Positions 41,448 through 50,010 of a DNA stretch of 64,000 bases are shown here, in pieces. The stretch comes from Alkalimonas cellulosilytica (GTDB taxonomy: Bacteria > Pseudomonadota > Gammaproteobacteria > Enterobacterales > Alteromonadaceae): NCBI RefSeq assembly GCF_036325985.1, contig NZ_JAUHLI010000012.1, forward strand, positions 62,001-126,000, in the 5' to 3' direction. The position numbers and the translations under genes are program-made. Every line of letters starts with the position of its first letter. The first letter of the stretch is position 1. The notes beneath the pieces are model-generated. The model had not been told where the DNA came from. It did not search any database and saw nothing but the letters and a program-made list of their open reading frames with translations.

Positions 41448-42929
41448 TTATTTATGGCCAACGTCGATGGTGTGAACGGTACCATCCGGCAACACTTCGG
41501 TGATATGGCCTTTCGGATTGTCCAGGAACACAATCGCCACCAGCCCCACCAGCGCCGAAGCCGCAATCACAAAGAAGAAGGTACTGTAGCTGACGAAACT
41601 CAGCACGGTCAAATAGACCACAGCGCCAACATTGCCGTAAGCGCCGGCCATACCGGCGATCTGGCCGGTCATGCTGCGTTTGATCAGCGGGATCATCGAG
41701 AACACCGCGCCCTCACCAGCCTGCACAAAGAACGAACAGGCCATGGTCACCAGCACCGCCAGCGGGATCCACCAGTAGCTGTCGATCAGCCCCATCAGGA
41801 AATACCCCACCGCCAAACCGGCAATCAACACCAGCATGCTGCGGCGACGGCCAAATTTATCCGAGAACCAACCGCCCATTGGCCGAGATACCAGGTTCAT
41901 AAAGGCAAAGCCGGATGCCAATAAGCCCGCTGTGACCGGTGTTAAACCCTCAAAGGTTTGCAGGAAGAACAGCGGCAGCATCGACACCACCGCCAGCTCC
42001 GAGCCGAAGGTGGCAAAATAAGCCACATTTAAAATCCCCACCTGCTTAAAGGAGTATTTCTGCATTTCCGGCACCCCCTCGCGCAAATGATCGGCATTGA
42101 TGCGCCAGGTTTGCTGGGTCTGGAAGATAAAGAGCACCACCAGGACGCCGAGGAAAATGTACATCCAGCTCTCATCAAACAGGTTCACACCAGCCGGCGA
42201 CAAGCGCCAAGCCAGGATCCCAAGTGCCAGGTACATCGGAATGTTCATCGCAATCAACAACCAGAGATCGCCCCAGCTGGTGACTTCCATGGCACCGGTT
42301 TTCTTCGGCTTGAAGTAAATCGAGCCCTTGGGGGTATTGCGGGCGTACTTGTAAAACACCAGGCCGTACAGGCCACACACCACACCGACACTGGCAATGG
42401 CGTAGCGCCAGCCATCATCGCCACCATACATCAGCGCAATAGTGGGCAGCAGCATGGCCGCAGCGGCCGAGCCAAAGTTGCCCCAGCCTCCGTAAATGCC
42501 TTCTGCCGTGCCCACCTGATGGGCCGGGAACCATTCACTGACCAGGCGAATACCAATCACAAAACCAGCACCGACAAACCCCAGCAAGAAGCGGAAAATC
42601 GCCAAACTGGTGTAGGTAGTAGCAAAAGCAAAACCAATGCACAAAAAGGCCGAGATAATCAGCAAGCAGGCATAAATAATACGCGGGCCATACTTATCGA
42701 CCAGCATCCCGACCACGATCCGCGCCGGTATGGTGATGGCTACGTTTAAAATCAGCAAAGCGCGAATCTGCGCATCGGTCAGGCTTAAACTGAGCTGGAT
42801 CGACGACAGCAAAGGCGCATGGGCAAACCAGACCGCGAAGGTTAAAAAGAACGCAAACCAGGTCAGGTGCAGGGTTTTAATTTTCGGGTCGCTGAATCGC
42901 AGCAGATTCAGACTGCCAGTGTCAGACAT
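41448..42929 (-). CDS. NarK1/NasA-type nitrate transporter
   Basis: A 493-residue major facilitator protein with 12 predicted helices and the nitrate signature in EGIYGGWGNFGSAAAAMLL. It belongs to the proton-coupled nitrate import branch. It is transcribed divergently from another NarK-type gene across a region with a perfect FNR box, and is followed after 11 bases by the phosphatase-kinase gene, so the pair may couple nitrate uptake to protein phosphorylation (inference). Confidence 0.9.
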   Translation of the reverse strand: MSDTGSLNLLRFSDPKIKTLHLTWFAFFLTFAVWFAHAPLLSSIQLSLSLTDAQIRALLILNVAITIPARIVVGMLVDKYGPRIIYACLLIISAFLCIGFAFATTYTSLAIFRFLLGFVGAGFVIGIRLVSEWFPAHQVGTAEGIYGGWGNFGSAAAAMLLPTIALMYGGDDGWRYAIASVGVVCGLYGLVFYKYARNTPKGSIYFKPKKTGAMEVTSWGDLWLLIAMNIPMYLALGILAWRLSPAGVNLFDESWMYIFLGVLVVLFIFQTQQTWRINADHLREGVPEMQKYSFKQVGILNVAYFATFGSELAVVSMLPLFFLQTFEGLTPVTAGLLASGFAFMNLVSRPMGGWFSDKFGRRRSMLVLIAGLAVGYFLMGLIDSYWWIPLAVLVTMACSFFVQAGEGAVFSMIPLIKRSMTGQIAGMAGAYGNVGAVVYLTVLSFVSYSTFFFVIAASALVGLVAIVFLDNPKGHITEVLPDGTVHTIDVGHK

Positions 42930-42994
42930 AACTCACCTCGGGTGTGAAAGGACAATTCCTGGCGCCAGTTTCTGCGCCTTTGCCAGAGCATAAC

Positions 42995-43008
42995 TTGATC
43001 TGCATCAA
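42995..43008. promoter_or_regulatory. FNR box between divergent nitrate transporters
   Basis: A perfect TTGAT-CTGC-ATCAA. At -41.5 for the minus-strand transporter it predicts a start near 42960, 31 bases before ATG 42929. For the plus-strand gene (ATG 43249) it is more distant, so it mainly serves the minus-strand unit. Confidence 0.8.
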
Positions 43009-43101
43009 CAGGAAAAACCATTGAAATTACAAGGAAAAGCCGGATTACCCCCTTGGTGATAACGGCACGCAAGCGCCAGCACCACTCACCACTGAACCCC
43101 C

Positions 43102-43117
43102 TACCCCCAACGGAGTA
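43102..43117. promoter_or_regulatory. 7-2-7 NarL/NarP-like site
   Basis: TACCCCC-AA-CGGAGTA has the inverted heptamer geometry of NarL/NarP sites with one mismatch in each half. It lies in the divergent transporter promoter. Confidence 0.5.
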
Positions 43118-43248
43118 GCCACAGGAAGCAGTGCATGAATAAAAGCTTCTTCGGGGTATTCCCTGGGAGCCGGGCAAGCCGGATAAAAGCTGGGTATCAT
43201 GGCAAAGATCACCCAACGCGGGAACCACAGCCAGATGAGCCTTATGCT

Positions 43249-44532
43249 ATGAATGCGACCTTGCCCCATGCCTGGCGCGCCCTGACTATGGCGACCCTGG
43301 CTTTTGCTGCCAATTTCTCGGTCTGGACCCTGTATGCGGTACTGGCCATCGATTTTCAGGACAAGTTGGACTTAACTGGGACCGAGCTGGGTATTTTGCT
43401 GTCGGCTCCCATCTTATCCGGCGCTTTGTTGCGTTTTCCGCTGGGTATTCTGTCGGAGTACCAAAGCGCCCGCACTTTGTGGCTGTGGCAAATGGCGCTG
43501 ACGATACCAGCGCTGTTGCTACTGCCGCTGATTGACAGTTTTCAGGGCTTTCTCTGGCTTGGCCTCTGGATTGGCGTCAGTGGCGTGTCTTTTACCCTGG
43601 GCATACGCTATGTCACCGACTGGTTTAGCCGCGAGCAGCAGGGCCTGGCGCTGGGTATTTTTGGTGCTGGCAATGCCGGCGCTGCCATTTCGCTGATATT
43701 GCTGCCCTTGTTGGTGCAATGGCAGGGCTGGAGCTGGACCGGGCCGGCCTATGCCGCTGGCTTGCTGTTTATGCTATTGCTGTTTGCTGGCCTGGCGCCA
43801 AAACTGCCAGCTTATGTGCAAAGCTATCAGCCTCCCTGGCGTGAACAGCTCAAGCCGCTGCATCACTCCCAGGTCTGGCGGTTTGGCCTGTATTATTATT
43901 TTGTGTTTGGCAGTTTTTTGGCGCTGATCCTCTGGCTACCGCAGTACTACATGCAGGCCTACCAGCTCGATCTGCAGCAGGCGATGGCTTTTACGCTGTT
44001 TTTTGTCACCACCTCCAGCATGGCCCGGGCACTGGGCGGCTGGTTTGCCGATCGCTACGGTGGCCGCGCCGTCAACTGGAGCGTGTTCTGGGTCTGCCTG
44101 GTCTGCCTGTTCTTTTTGAGCTACCCGCCCACCACCATGACCATTCATGGGCTGGAACGCGATGTCGAGCTGACCATTGAAATCAATGTCTGGCTTTTTA
44201 CCGCGCTGATTTTTGTCATCGGCGTGGCGCAGGGCTTTGGCCGCGCCAGTGTGCTGAAAATTACCCACGATCATTACCCGCAGCAAATGGGCTCAGTCGG
44301 CGGTATTATCGCCACCATTGGCGCTTTGGGTGGCTGCACCCTGCCGATTGCCTTTGGTGCCGCTCAGGATGCGCTTGGCATTGCCAGTGCCAGCTTTATG
44401 GTGCTGTACGCCGTATTGGCACTGTGCATGACCATGATGTTTTTTGCCATTCGCAGCGAGCAAGTACAAAAACAACTGCAAGCGGCCCTGACCAGTAATT
44501 TTTTTGAGGACAACGACGATGCAAATCACTGA
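43249..44532 (+). CDS. NarK-type nitrate/nitrite transporter, short form
   Basis: A 427-residue major facilitator protein with 12 predicted helices and the nitrate signature-like LGIFGAGNAGAAISLILLP. It starts MNATLPHAWRALTMATLAF; a 38-codon upstream extension is possible but unlike a NarK N terminus. The end overlaps the start of nnrS by 14 bases, so transport is coupled to NO-related functions, as for a nitrite/nitrate exchanger of denitrifiers. Confidence 0.88.
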   Translation: MNATLPHAWRALTMATLAFAANFSVWTLYAVLAIDFQDKLDLTGTELGILLSAPILSGALLRFPLGILSEYQSARTLWLWQMALTIPALLLLPLIDSFQGFLWLGLWIGVSGVSFTLGIRYVTDWFSREQQGLALGIFGAGNAGAAISLILLPLLVQWQGWSWTGPAYAAGLLFMLLLFAGLAPKLPAYVQSYQPPWREQLKPLHHSQVWRFGLYYYFVFGSFLALILWLPQYYMQAYQLDLQQAMAFTLFFVTTSSMARALGGWFADRYGGRAVNWSVFWVCLVCLFFLSYPPTTMTIHGLERDVELTIEINVWLFTALIFVIGVAQGFGRASVLKITHDHYPQQMGSVGGIIATIGALGGCTLPIAFGAAQDALGIASASFMVLYAVLALCMTMMFFAIRSEQVQKQLQAALTSNFFEDNDDANH

Positions 44533-45718
44533 TTTACAGCAGGAAGAAGCGTTAAAACCCCTGCTTCGCCAGGCGTTTCGGCCACTGTTTTTATTCGGCG
44601 CCCTGTTCAGCTTGCTGGCCATGCTGCTGTGGGGGCTGGCGCTCAGCGGTCTGATTACCCTGCAGCCTTATGGCGACTTGCTGTTCTGGCACCAGCACGA
44701 AATGCTGTTTGGTTTTGTCGCTGCCATTATTGTCGGCTTTTTGCTGACCGCCGTACAAAACTGGACCGGCCTGCGTGCTACCCATGGTGGTCCCCTGCTC
44801 TGGCTTACCCTGGTATGGCTGGCCGCCAGGGCCCTGATGCTGTTTGGTGGTTCACTGCCCGGCGTTGTGGTAGCGGCGGTTGATCTGGCTTTTTTACCTC
44901 TGGCGGCACTGCTGTTTGGCCGCATTCTGCTAAAAGCCGGCCAAAGCCGTAATCTGTTTTTTGTGCCGGTACTGCTGCTACTGACCGCCTGCAATGCGCT
45001 GATGCACGCAGGGGTCATTTTGGAGCAGCCGCTGTACAGCCAACACGGCATGCTGAATACCATCTGGTTGATAACCCTGGTGATGGCCATCGTCTCTGGC
45101 CGGGTGCTGCCGATGTTTACCGCCAATGGCACCCAAACACCGCGCATCGAAGCCAAGCCCTGGCTGGATAAAGCAGCCCTTGGTTCACTCTGGCTGATTT
45201 TTGTGCTGCACTTTTTCCTGCTGACCAACTGGCTACCGGCCAACCTGATGGCGCTGCTGTATGCAGCGGCCTCTTTGCTCTGCTTGTGGCGACTGCTTCG
45301 GGTCAAAATCTGGCTGACCTTTCGGGTGCCCCTGCTCTGGTCGTTGCATATCGCCTGCTACTTTATTCCTGTTGGGCTGGCGCTGTTCGCTGCCAAAGCA
45401 GCGGGCCTGGCCGTCAGCCAAAGCACCGCCATTCATGCCCTGACGGCTGGCGCCATGGGGGTGATGATCCTGGCGATGATGGCGCGGGTCTCACTGGGCC
45501 ATACCGGCCGTATGCTGCAACCCAGGCCGGTGATGGCGGCGGCTTTTGTGCTGCTGATTGCTGCCGTTCTGCTGCGGGTACTGGCGCAGTGGCTGCCGGG
45601 TTTTGCCCTGTATTGGTACCAGCTGGCCATTGGCGGCTGGGTGCTGGCGTTTGGCTGTTACTGCCTGGTGTACTGGCCGGTACTCACTACGCCAAGAGCC
45701 GATGGCCGGCCGGGATAG
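44519..45718 (+). CDS. nnrS: NnrS-family heme-copper membrane protein
   Basis: A 399-residue protein with about 12 transmembrane helices. It begins with RQAFRPLFLFGALFSLLAM, the family signature, and has membrane His residues in WHQHEMLFGF and in LGHTGR. NnrS contains heme and copper and protects cells from nitric oxide. ATG 44519 is preceded by TTGAGGA and overlaps the transporter gene. Confidence 0.92.
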   Translation: MQITDLQQEEALKPLLRQAFRPLFLFGALFSLLAMLLWGLALSGLITLQPYGDLLFWHQHEMLFGFVAAIIVGFLLTAVQNWTGLRATHGGPLLWLTLVWLAARALMLFGGSLPGVVVAAVDLAFLPLAALLFGRILLKAGQSRNLFFVPVLLLLTACNALMHAGVILEQPLYSQHGMLNTIWLITLVMAIVSGRVLPMFTANGTQTPRIEAKPWLDKAALGSLWLIFVLHFFLLTNWLPANLMALLYAAASLLCLWRLLRVKIWLTFRVPLLWSLHIACYFIPVGLALFAAKAAGLAVSQSTAIHALTAGAMGVMILAMMARVSLGHTGRMLQPRPVMAAAFVLLIAAVLLRVLAQWLPGFALYWYQLAIGGWVLAFGCYCLVYWPVLTTPRADGRPG

Positions 45719-45764
45719 CCTGGTTGGCCGGTCGTACCACTGTTGGAGTAGTCATCGGTAAAAC

Positions 45765-45778
45765 TTGATGCACATCAA
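45765..45778 (+). promoter_or_regulatory. FNR box upstream of the DGC-type gene
   Basis: A perfect TTGAT-GCAC-ATCAA. With -41.5 geometry the start site would be near 45813, and TAGACT at 45800-45805 fits the -10. Confidence 0.82.
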
Positions 45779-45838
45779 ATTGCTTTTGTTTTCAGCACCT
45801 AGACTGAGGATCTTCATCGATGAAAACAGGTACTGATT

Positions 45839-46240
45839 ATGAACCCGGCTTTACCAACATCTTCAGAAGAAAAACCTTTGGTCTATGCCTGCTCCGGCTG
45901 CTCCAATGTCGCCCAGTTGGCCAATGATCTGGCCGTAGTGCTGGATCGTGAGGGGCTGGCCCAGATGTCCTGCATTGCCGGAGTGGGCGGCCATGTCAAA
46001 CAGTTGCTCAAAGTAGCGCAATCCGGCCGGCCAATCCTGGCCATTGATGGTTGCCCGCTCAATTGCGTGCGCCAAACCCTGGCGCAGCACGACATAGTAC
46101 CGACCTATCATCTGGAGCTAACCAGTTTAGGCTACAAGAAAAAAGATCATGACGACTGCAGCATGACCGATGCCTATCGCTTGTTGCATCAGGTGCAAAC
46201 CGAAGTGCTGCCACAGCTGGCTGTTGATGCTAAAGCCTGA
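45839..46240 (+). CDS. Putative zinc-binding DGC-domain protein
   Basis: A 133-residue protein of the DGC family (PF08859-type), named for its DGC motif, here IDGCPLNC. Further Cys pairs are Cys18 and Cys21 (ACSGCSN), plus a Cys in MSCIAGVGGH. Metal binding is likely; no reaction is known. It stands alone behind a perfect FNR box, convergent with moeB, so it is an anaerobic protein of unknown role in the nitrate/NO region. Confidence 0.82.
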   Translation: MNPALPTSSEEKPLVYACSGCSNVAQLANDLAVVLDREGLAQMSCIAGVGGHVKQLLKVAQSGRPILAIDGCPLNCVRQTLAQHDIVPTYHLELTSLGYKKKDHDDCSMTDAYRLLHQVQTEVLPQLAVDAKA

Positions 46241-46260
46241 TCCGGGCCAGCAGCTTAGCC

Positions 46261-47049
46261 CTAACCGGCACTAGCCCCCTGGCCACAGACCGCGCAATGG
46301 GGATCCGCCGGTAGCTGAAACGACTGCCACTGCCCTTGCAGCGCATCAAACAAGTGCAAGCGGCCATAGCCAGGCTCGCCCACACCGGCCAGGATCTTAA
46401 TCGCTTCCAGCGCCTGCATGCTGCCAATCACGCCCACCAAAGGTGATAACACGCCCGACTCCATGCAGCTGAGTTGCTGCTCGCCAAACAACTGGCTTAA
46501 GCACTGATAGCAGGCGTGTTTGCCATCCATCGGGAAACTGATCACCTGGCCTTCCAGCCGGATGGCCGCACCGGATACCAGCGGCGTGCCCGTAGCAAAG
46601 CAGGCTGCATTGATGGCATTGCGGGTACTCAGGTTGTCGCTGCAATCGAGCACCAAATCGTAATCGGCCAGCATCTGCTGAAGCTCCTGTTGCTCCAGTC
46701 GCCGGGTAAGAGCACTCAGCTCCGTATCCGGGTTCATACCGCTGAGATGACGCAGCGCCACCTCGGCTTTAAACTGGCCCAAATCACTTTCACGAAATAG
46801 GATCTGCCGCTGCAGATTGCTGCTGTCAATCCTATCATCATCCACCAGGGTTAAAGCGCCGATGCCGCTGGCAACCAGATACGGTGCCGCCGCGCAGCCC
46901 AGGCCGCCGACACCAATTTGCAAAACCCGCGAGGCCAGCAAGGCTTCCTGGCCGGCAAAATCCATCGCCGGCAGCATCAGGTGGCGGCTGTAGCGCAGGC
47001 TTTGTGCGGTGGTCAGTTCTTTAAGCGCTTCTCTACGTGCTTTGGTCAT
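46261..47049 (-). CDS. moeB: Molybdopterin-synthase adenylyltransferase MoeB (ThiF/HesA type)
   Basis: A 262-residue E1-like enzyme. The Rossmann nucleotide site is VLQIGVGGLGCAAAPYL, followed by LVDDDRIDSSNLQRQILF and DLVLDCSDNLSTRNAIN. A C-terminal zinc pair is present in HCAVCG. It adenylates the C-terminal Gly of MoaD. It overlaps the upstream DUF454 gene by 17 bases in the norR-led minus-strand unit. Confidence 0.93.
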   Translation of the reverse strand: MTKARREALKELTTAQSLRYSRHLMLPAMDFAGQEALLASRVLQIGVGGLGCAAAPYLVASGIGALTLVDDDRIDSSNLQRQILFRESDLGQFKAEVALRHLSGMNPDTELSALTRRLEQQELQQMLADYDLVLDCSDNLSTRNAINAACFATGTPLVSGAAIRLEGQVISFPMDGKHACYQCLSQLFGEQQLSCMESGVLSPLVGVIGSMQALEAIKILAGVGEPGYGRLHLFDALQGQWQSFQLPADPHCAVCGQGASAG

Positions 47050-47458
47050 GGGGGTTCTCCATCGGATTGACCGATACCGGCTCTGGCCGCAACCATAACC
47101 AGGTGGCTACAGCGGCTAAAAACAGAGGCAGGATAATTTTTAACAGCACAGGCGCCGCCGAAAACCACAGCAGCAGCACCGAGCCAGTCATCATCAGACT
47201 GGCCAGCCATTTGGCACGGCGCGACACAGCGCCGTGCTGACGCCAGGCTAAAATAGGCGGCCCATAACGCGGGTGCTGCAGCAGCCACAGCTCCAGCGCC
47301 GGCCAGCCTTTGCCCGCAGCCCAGGCCGACAGCAATAAAAAAGGCACCGTGGGCAGGCCTGGCAATGGGATCCCAAGCAGCCCCAGCAGCAAGGCTTTAA
47401 TAGCCAGCAAGCGCCAAAGCAATACCTTTAGCGAATGCCAGGCTTTTGCAGTACTCAT
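47033..47458 (-). CDS. DUF454 (YbaN-type) inner membrane protein
   Basis: A 141-residue protein with three hydrophobic segments. It contains the family phrase GIPLPGLPTVPFLLLSAWAAGKG, here seen around residues 24-46, and LLQHPRYGPPILAWR. Function unknown. Its ATG overlaps the norR stop (ATGA) and its end overlaps moeB, so it sits in a tight norR-DUF454-moeB operon. Confidence 0.85.
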   Translation of the reverse strand: MSTAKAWHSLKVLLWRLLAIKALLLGLLGIPLPGLPTVPFLLLSAWAAGKGWPALELWLLQHPRYGPPILAWRQHGAVSRRAKWLASLMMTGSVLLLWFSAAPVLLKIILPLFLAAVATWLWLRPEPVSVNPMENPHDQST

Positions 47459-49077
47459 GGCTGCCCCCGGTTCGCTTTCAGGCCCAGCTTTTGCGCCAGT
47501 TTGTGCAAATTGCTGGCATCCACCCCTAAGCTGCGGGCCGCATCGGCCCAGCACTGCTGATGCTGCTGCAAAGCTGCCTGAATCAGCTGGCGCTGGGTGC
47601 ATTGTAGTGCTTGTTTCAGTGTTAAACCGTTCAAGACTGTTTGTTCTAGTGTTAAACCGTTCAAGACTGTTTGTTTCGGCGTTAAACCGTTCAAGTCGGC
47701 TGGAGCTGCCACCTCTGTTAGCGCGGTGGCGGCGGTTTGCTGAGTATCAGCCAGCCCCAACCAGTCGGCCTGCAGCGTCACAATGTCTTGTCGGCTGGCG
47801 CCCTGACTGAGCGCCTGAATGGCTGCCCGGCTCAGCACATGCTCCAGCTCCCGCACATTGCCCGGCCAGTGGTACTGCAGCAGTAATTGCTCCGCCTCCG
47901 GCGCAAAGCGCAGACTGCGAAACCCCAGCCGCACCCGGTTTTGCTCCAGAAAATGACCGGCCAACAGCAAAATATCCAGCTCACGCTCGCGCAGTGGCGG
48001 AATAGGCAATGGATAAACCGACAGCCGGTGGTACAGGTCGGCCCGAAATTCGCCTTGCTGCACCCGCTCAGCCAGTTGACGGTTGGTGGCAGCGACAATA
48101 CGGACATTGACCTGGCAGGGCTTATCGGTGCCAAGGCGCTGCACCTCGCCGTTTTGCAGCACCCGCAGCAGTTTGGCCTGAATGGATAGTGGCAACTCGC
48201 CCACTTCATCCAAAAACAAGGTGCCACCATCGGCAGCCTCAAAACGCCCGGCCCTGTCCTGGCCAGCACCGGAAAACGCCCCTTTGACATGACCAAACAG
48301 CTCACTCTCGGCCAGGGTTTCCGGCAAGGCCGCGCAGTTGATGTACACCAGCGGCTTTTTGCTGCGGGGAGATAACTGGTGCAAACGTCTGGCAAAGAGC
48401 TCTTTGCCGGTACCGGTTTCCCCCAGCAGCAGTACCGGCAGCTCGGAGTCGGCCACCACATCGAGCTGTCGCAACACCTGCTGCAGCGCTTTGCTCTGGC
48501 CAATAATGCCGCTGTCGGCCTGGCTGGCGACAAGTCTGGGTTCGCTGTCGCTGCGGCTTTGCCGCAGCACTCGGTTGTCCCGCTCCAGCCGGCACAGCCG
48601 GATTATGGCCTCAATCAAAAAGCTGTAGTGCTGCAGACGTGCTTCACTGGCCGCATCAAAGGTGCCGGCTTCCAGCGCATCCAGGGTAATGGCGCCCCAG
48701 CATTCTCCTTCGAGGTACAGGCTCATGCCCATGCAATCATGCACCGCCAAGGGCTGCTCCGGCTGGGCGTCCAGCAAACCATCGTAGGGATCGGCCAGGC
48801 TGGAGTCCGGTGCAAACCGAACCGGTTGCCGGCTGGCCATAATGGTCGCTAACCTTGGATGATGCGCCACCACAAAGTGCCGGCCCAGCGCTTCGCGAGC
48901 CAGCCCTTGCATCGCCACCGGCTTCAAATAATCCTGCTGCTTTTGGAGCAACACCACAGCGCCGCCGCCAAACTCAGCCATCAGATTGCTGACCAGCCGC
49001 TGCAGCCGGACCGGTGCCGGCAACTCGGTCACCAGATCGGCCAGTAAGATGGTTGGTAATACCGTCATGTTCACCAC
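47455..49077 (-). CDS. norR: NO-responsive sigma-54 activator NorR
   Basis: A 540-residue enhancer-binding protein. Residues about 20-170 form a GAF domain (the NO-iron site in NorR), residues about 190-425 an AAA+ domain with LLLGETGTGKELFA (Walker A), the loop GAFSGA in place of GAFTGA, LFLDEVGELP (Walker B), and residues about 495-535 a Fis-type helix-turn-helix (AARSLGVDASNLHKLAQKLG). The linker before it holds three near-identical 10-residue repeats (NGLTxxQTVL). It is divergent from ytfE and should activate its sigma-54 promoter under NO. Confidence 0.93.
   Translation of the reverse strand: MVNMTVLPTILLADLVTELPAPVRLQRLVSNLMAEFGGGAVVLLQKQQDYLKPVAMQGLAREALGRHFVVAHHPRLATIMASRQPVRFAPDSSLADPYDGLLDAQPEQPLAVHDCMGMSLYLEGECWGAITLDALEAGTFDAASEARLQHYSFLIEAIIRLCRLERDNRVLRQSRSDSEPRLVASQADSGIIGQSKALQQVLRQLDVVADSELPVLLLGETGTGKELFARRLHQLSPRSKKPLVYINCAALPETLAESELFGHVKGAFSGAGQDRAGRFEAADGGTLFLDEVGELPLSIQAKLLRVLQNGEVQRLGTDKPCQVNVRIVAATNRQLAERVQQGEFRADLYHRLSVYPLPIPPLRERELDILLLAGHFLEQNRVRLGFRSLRFAPEAEQLLLQYHWPGNVRELEHVLSRAAIQALSQGASRQDIVTLQADWLGLADTQQTAATALTEVAAPADLNGLTPKQTVLNGLTLEQTVLNGLTLKQALQCTQRQLIQAALQQHQQCWADAARSLGVDASNLHKLAQKLGLKANRGQP
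47621..47700 (-). repeat. 30-base tandem repeat inside norR
   Basis: Units at 47621-47650, 47651-47680 and 47681-47700 (partial) share GTTAAACCGTTCAAGACTGT. They are in frame and encode NGLTxxQTVL three times in the linker between the AAA+ and DNA-binding domains. The copy number may vary between strains. Confidence 0.9.
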
Positions 49078-49160
49078 TTAGGGTAAATAAAACCATTATG
49101 AACTGGGTGAAATATACCATGCGCTTAAGAAAAGCTATAGGAATCAAAGGTGGTAGTTGC

Positions 49161-49176
49161 TGGCATGGCGCTTGCT
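49161..49176 (+). promoter_or_regulatory. Sigma-54 promoter of ytfE
   Basis: TGGCAT-GGCGC-TTGCT matches the -24/-12 consensus (TGGCAC-N5-TTGCW), with GG and GC exactly ten bases apart. It lies 54 bases before the ytfE start, in the gap shared with norR. Confidence 0.8.
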
Positions 49177-49229
49177 CTTAGCAAGTAGCACATAGCAAGC
49201 TGACAACCCAATCGATAGCAGGAGTACCC

Positions 49230-49910
49230 ATGCAATTACTAACCCAACCCCTTGGCAAACTGGCCACCCAAATCAGTGGTGCCACCCGGGTGTTTCATCA
49301 GTACAAACTGGATTTTTGCTGCGGCGGACAGCAAAGTCTGGCCGAAGCTCTGCACAAGCGTGGCCTGGAAACCGGCCCGGTACTGGCAGCTTTGGAGGCG
49401 CTGCAGCAAAAGCCACTGGCAAAAGACTGGCGACAAGCCCCGGCCCATGAGCTGATTGACTACATTTTGCAGCGCTACCACGACAAACACCGTCAGCAGC
49501 TGCCGGAATTGATCCGGCTGGCGCGCCGGGTTGAACACGTGCATGGCGACAGCCCGGACTGCCCGACCGGCCTGGCCGATCAGCTGGATGCGATGCTGCA
49601 GGAGCTGGAAAGCCATATGCAAAAAGAAGAGCAAATCCTGTTTCCGATGCTGCGCCAGGGCATCTACCCGGCCGGCCCCATCCATGTGATGCAACAGGAG
49701 CACTTGCAGCACGGCGATGAACTGGAAAAACTGGATAGCCTGACCGATGGCATTCGCCTGCCGCCGGGTGCCTGCAACACCTGGACCGCCCTGTATCTGG
49801 GGCTGCGCGAATTAAAAGAGGATCTGATGGAGCACATTTTGCTGGAAAACGAGATTTTATTTATGCAACCCAGCCATGGCGATGGCCTCTGCTGTGGCAG
49901 CTGCCAGTAG
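49230..49910 (+). CDS. ytfE: Iron-sulfur cluster repair di-iron protein YtfE/Ric (ScdA)
   Basis: A 226-residue protein with an N-terminal DUF542/ScdA_N part (GATRVFHQYKLDFCCGG) and a C-terminal hemerythrin-like di-iron domain with spaced His/Glu residues (IDYILQRYHDKHRQQLPEL, HMQKEEQILFPML, HVMQQEHLQHGDEL, LMEHILLENEILF). It repairs Fe-S clusters damaged by nitric oxide. It is driven by a sigma-54 promoter and divergent NorR, the arrangement of a NO-stress unit. The last residues, CCGSCQ, are Cys-rich. Confidence 0.94.
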   Translation: MQLLTQPLGKLATQISGATRVFHQYKLDFCCGGQQSLAEALHKRGLETGPVLAALEALQQKPLAKDWRQAPAHELIDYILQRYHDKHRQQLPELIRLARRVEHVHGDSPDCPTGLADQLDAMLQELESHMQKEEQILFPMLRQGIYPAGPIHVMQQEHLQHGDELEKLDSLTDGIRLPPGACNTWTALYLGLRELKEDLMEHILLENEILFMQPSHGDGLCCGSCQ

Positions 49911-49928
49911 CAGCTAATTTCAGGAGCG

Positions 49929-49948
49929 GCTACCTCTCTGTAGGTAGC
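49929..49948 (+). terminator. Hairpin after ytfE
   Basis: Stem GCTACCT / AGGTAGC with a CTCTGT loop, 18 bases after the ytfE stop; only a short pyrimidine stretch follows. Confidence 0.55.
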
Positions 49949-50010
49949 ATTCCCCTTCCTTCAGAGCAATAACAATGCCGGGCGAAACCTCTTAAGCTTT
50001 ACACAGAAAA

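Noticed and set aside
42087..42749. 220-codon plus-strand frame over the NarK1/NasA-type gene
   Set aside because: Antisense of a clear transporter gene with family signatures.
47621..47700. CRISPR array
   Set aside because: Repeats are directly joined without spacers and in frame inside norR.
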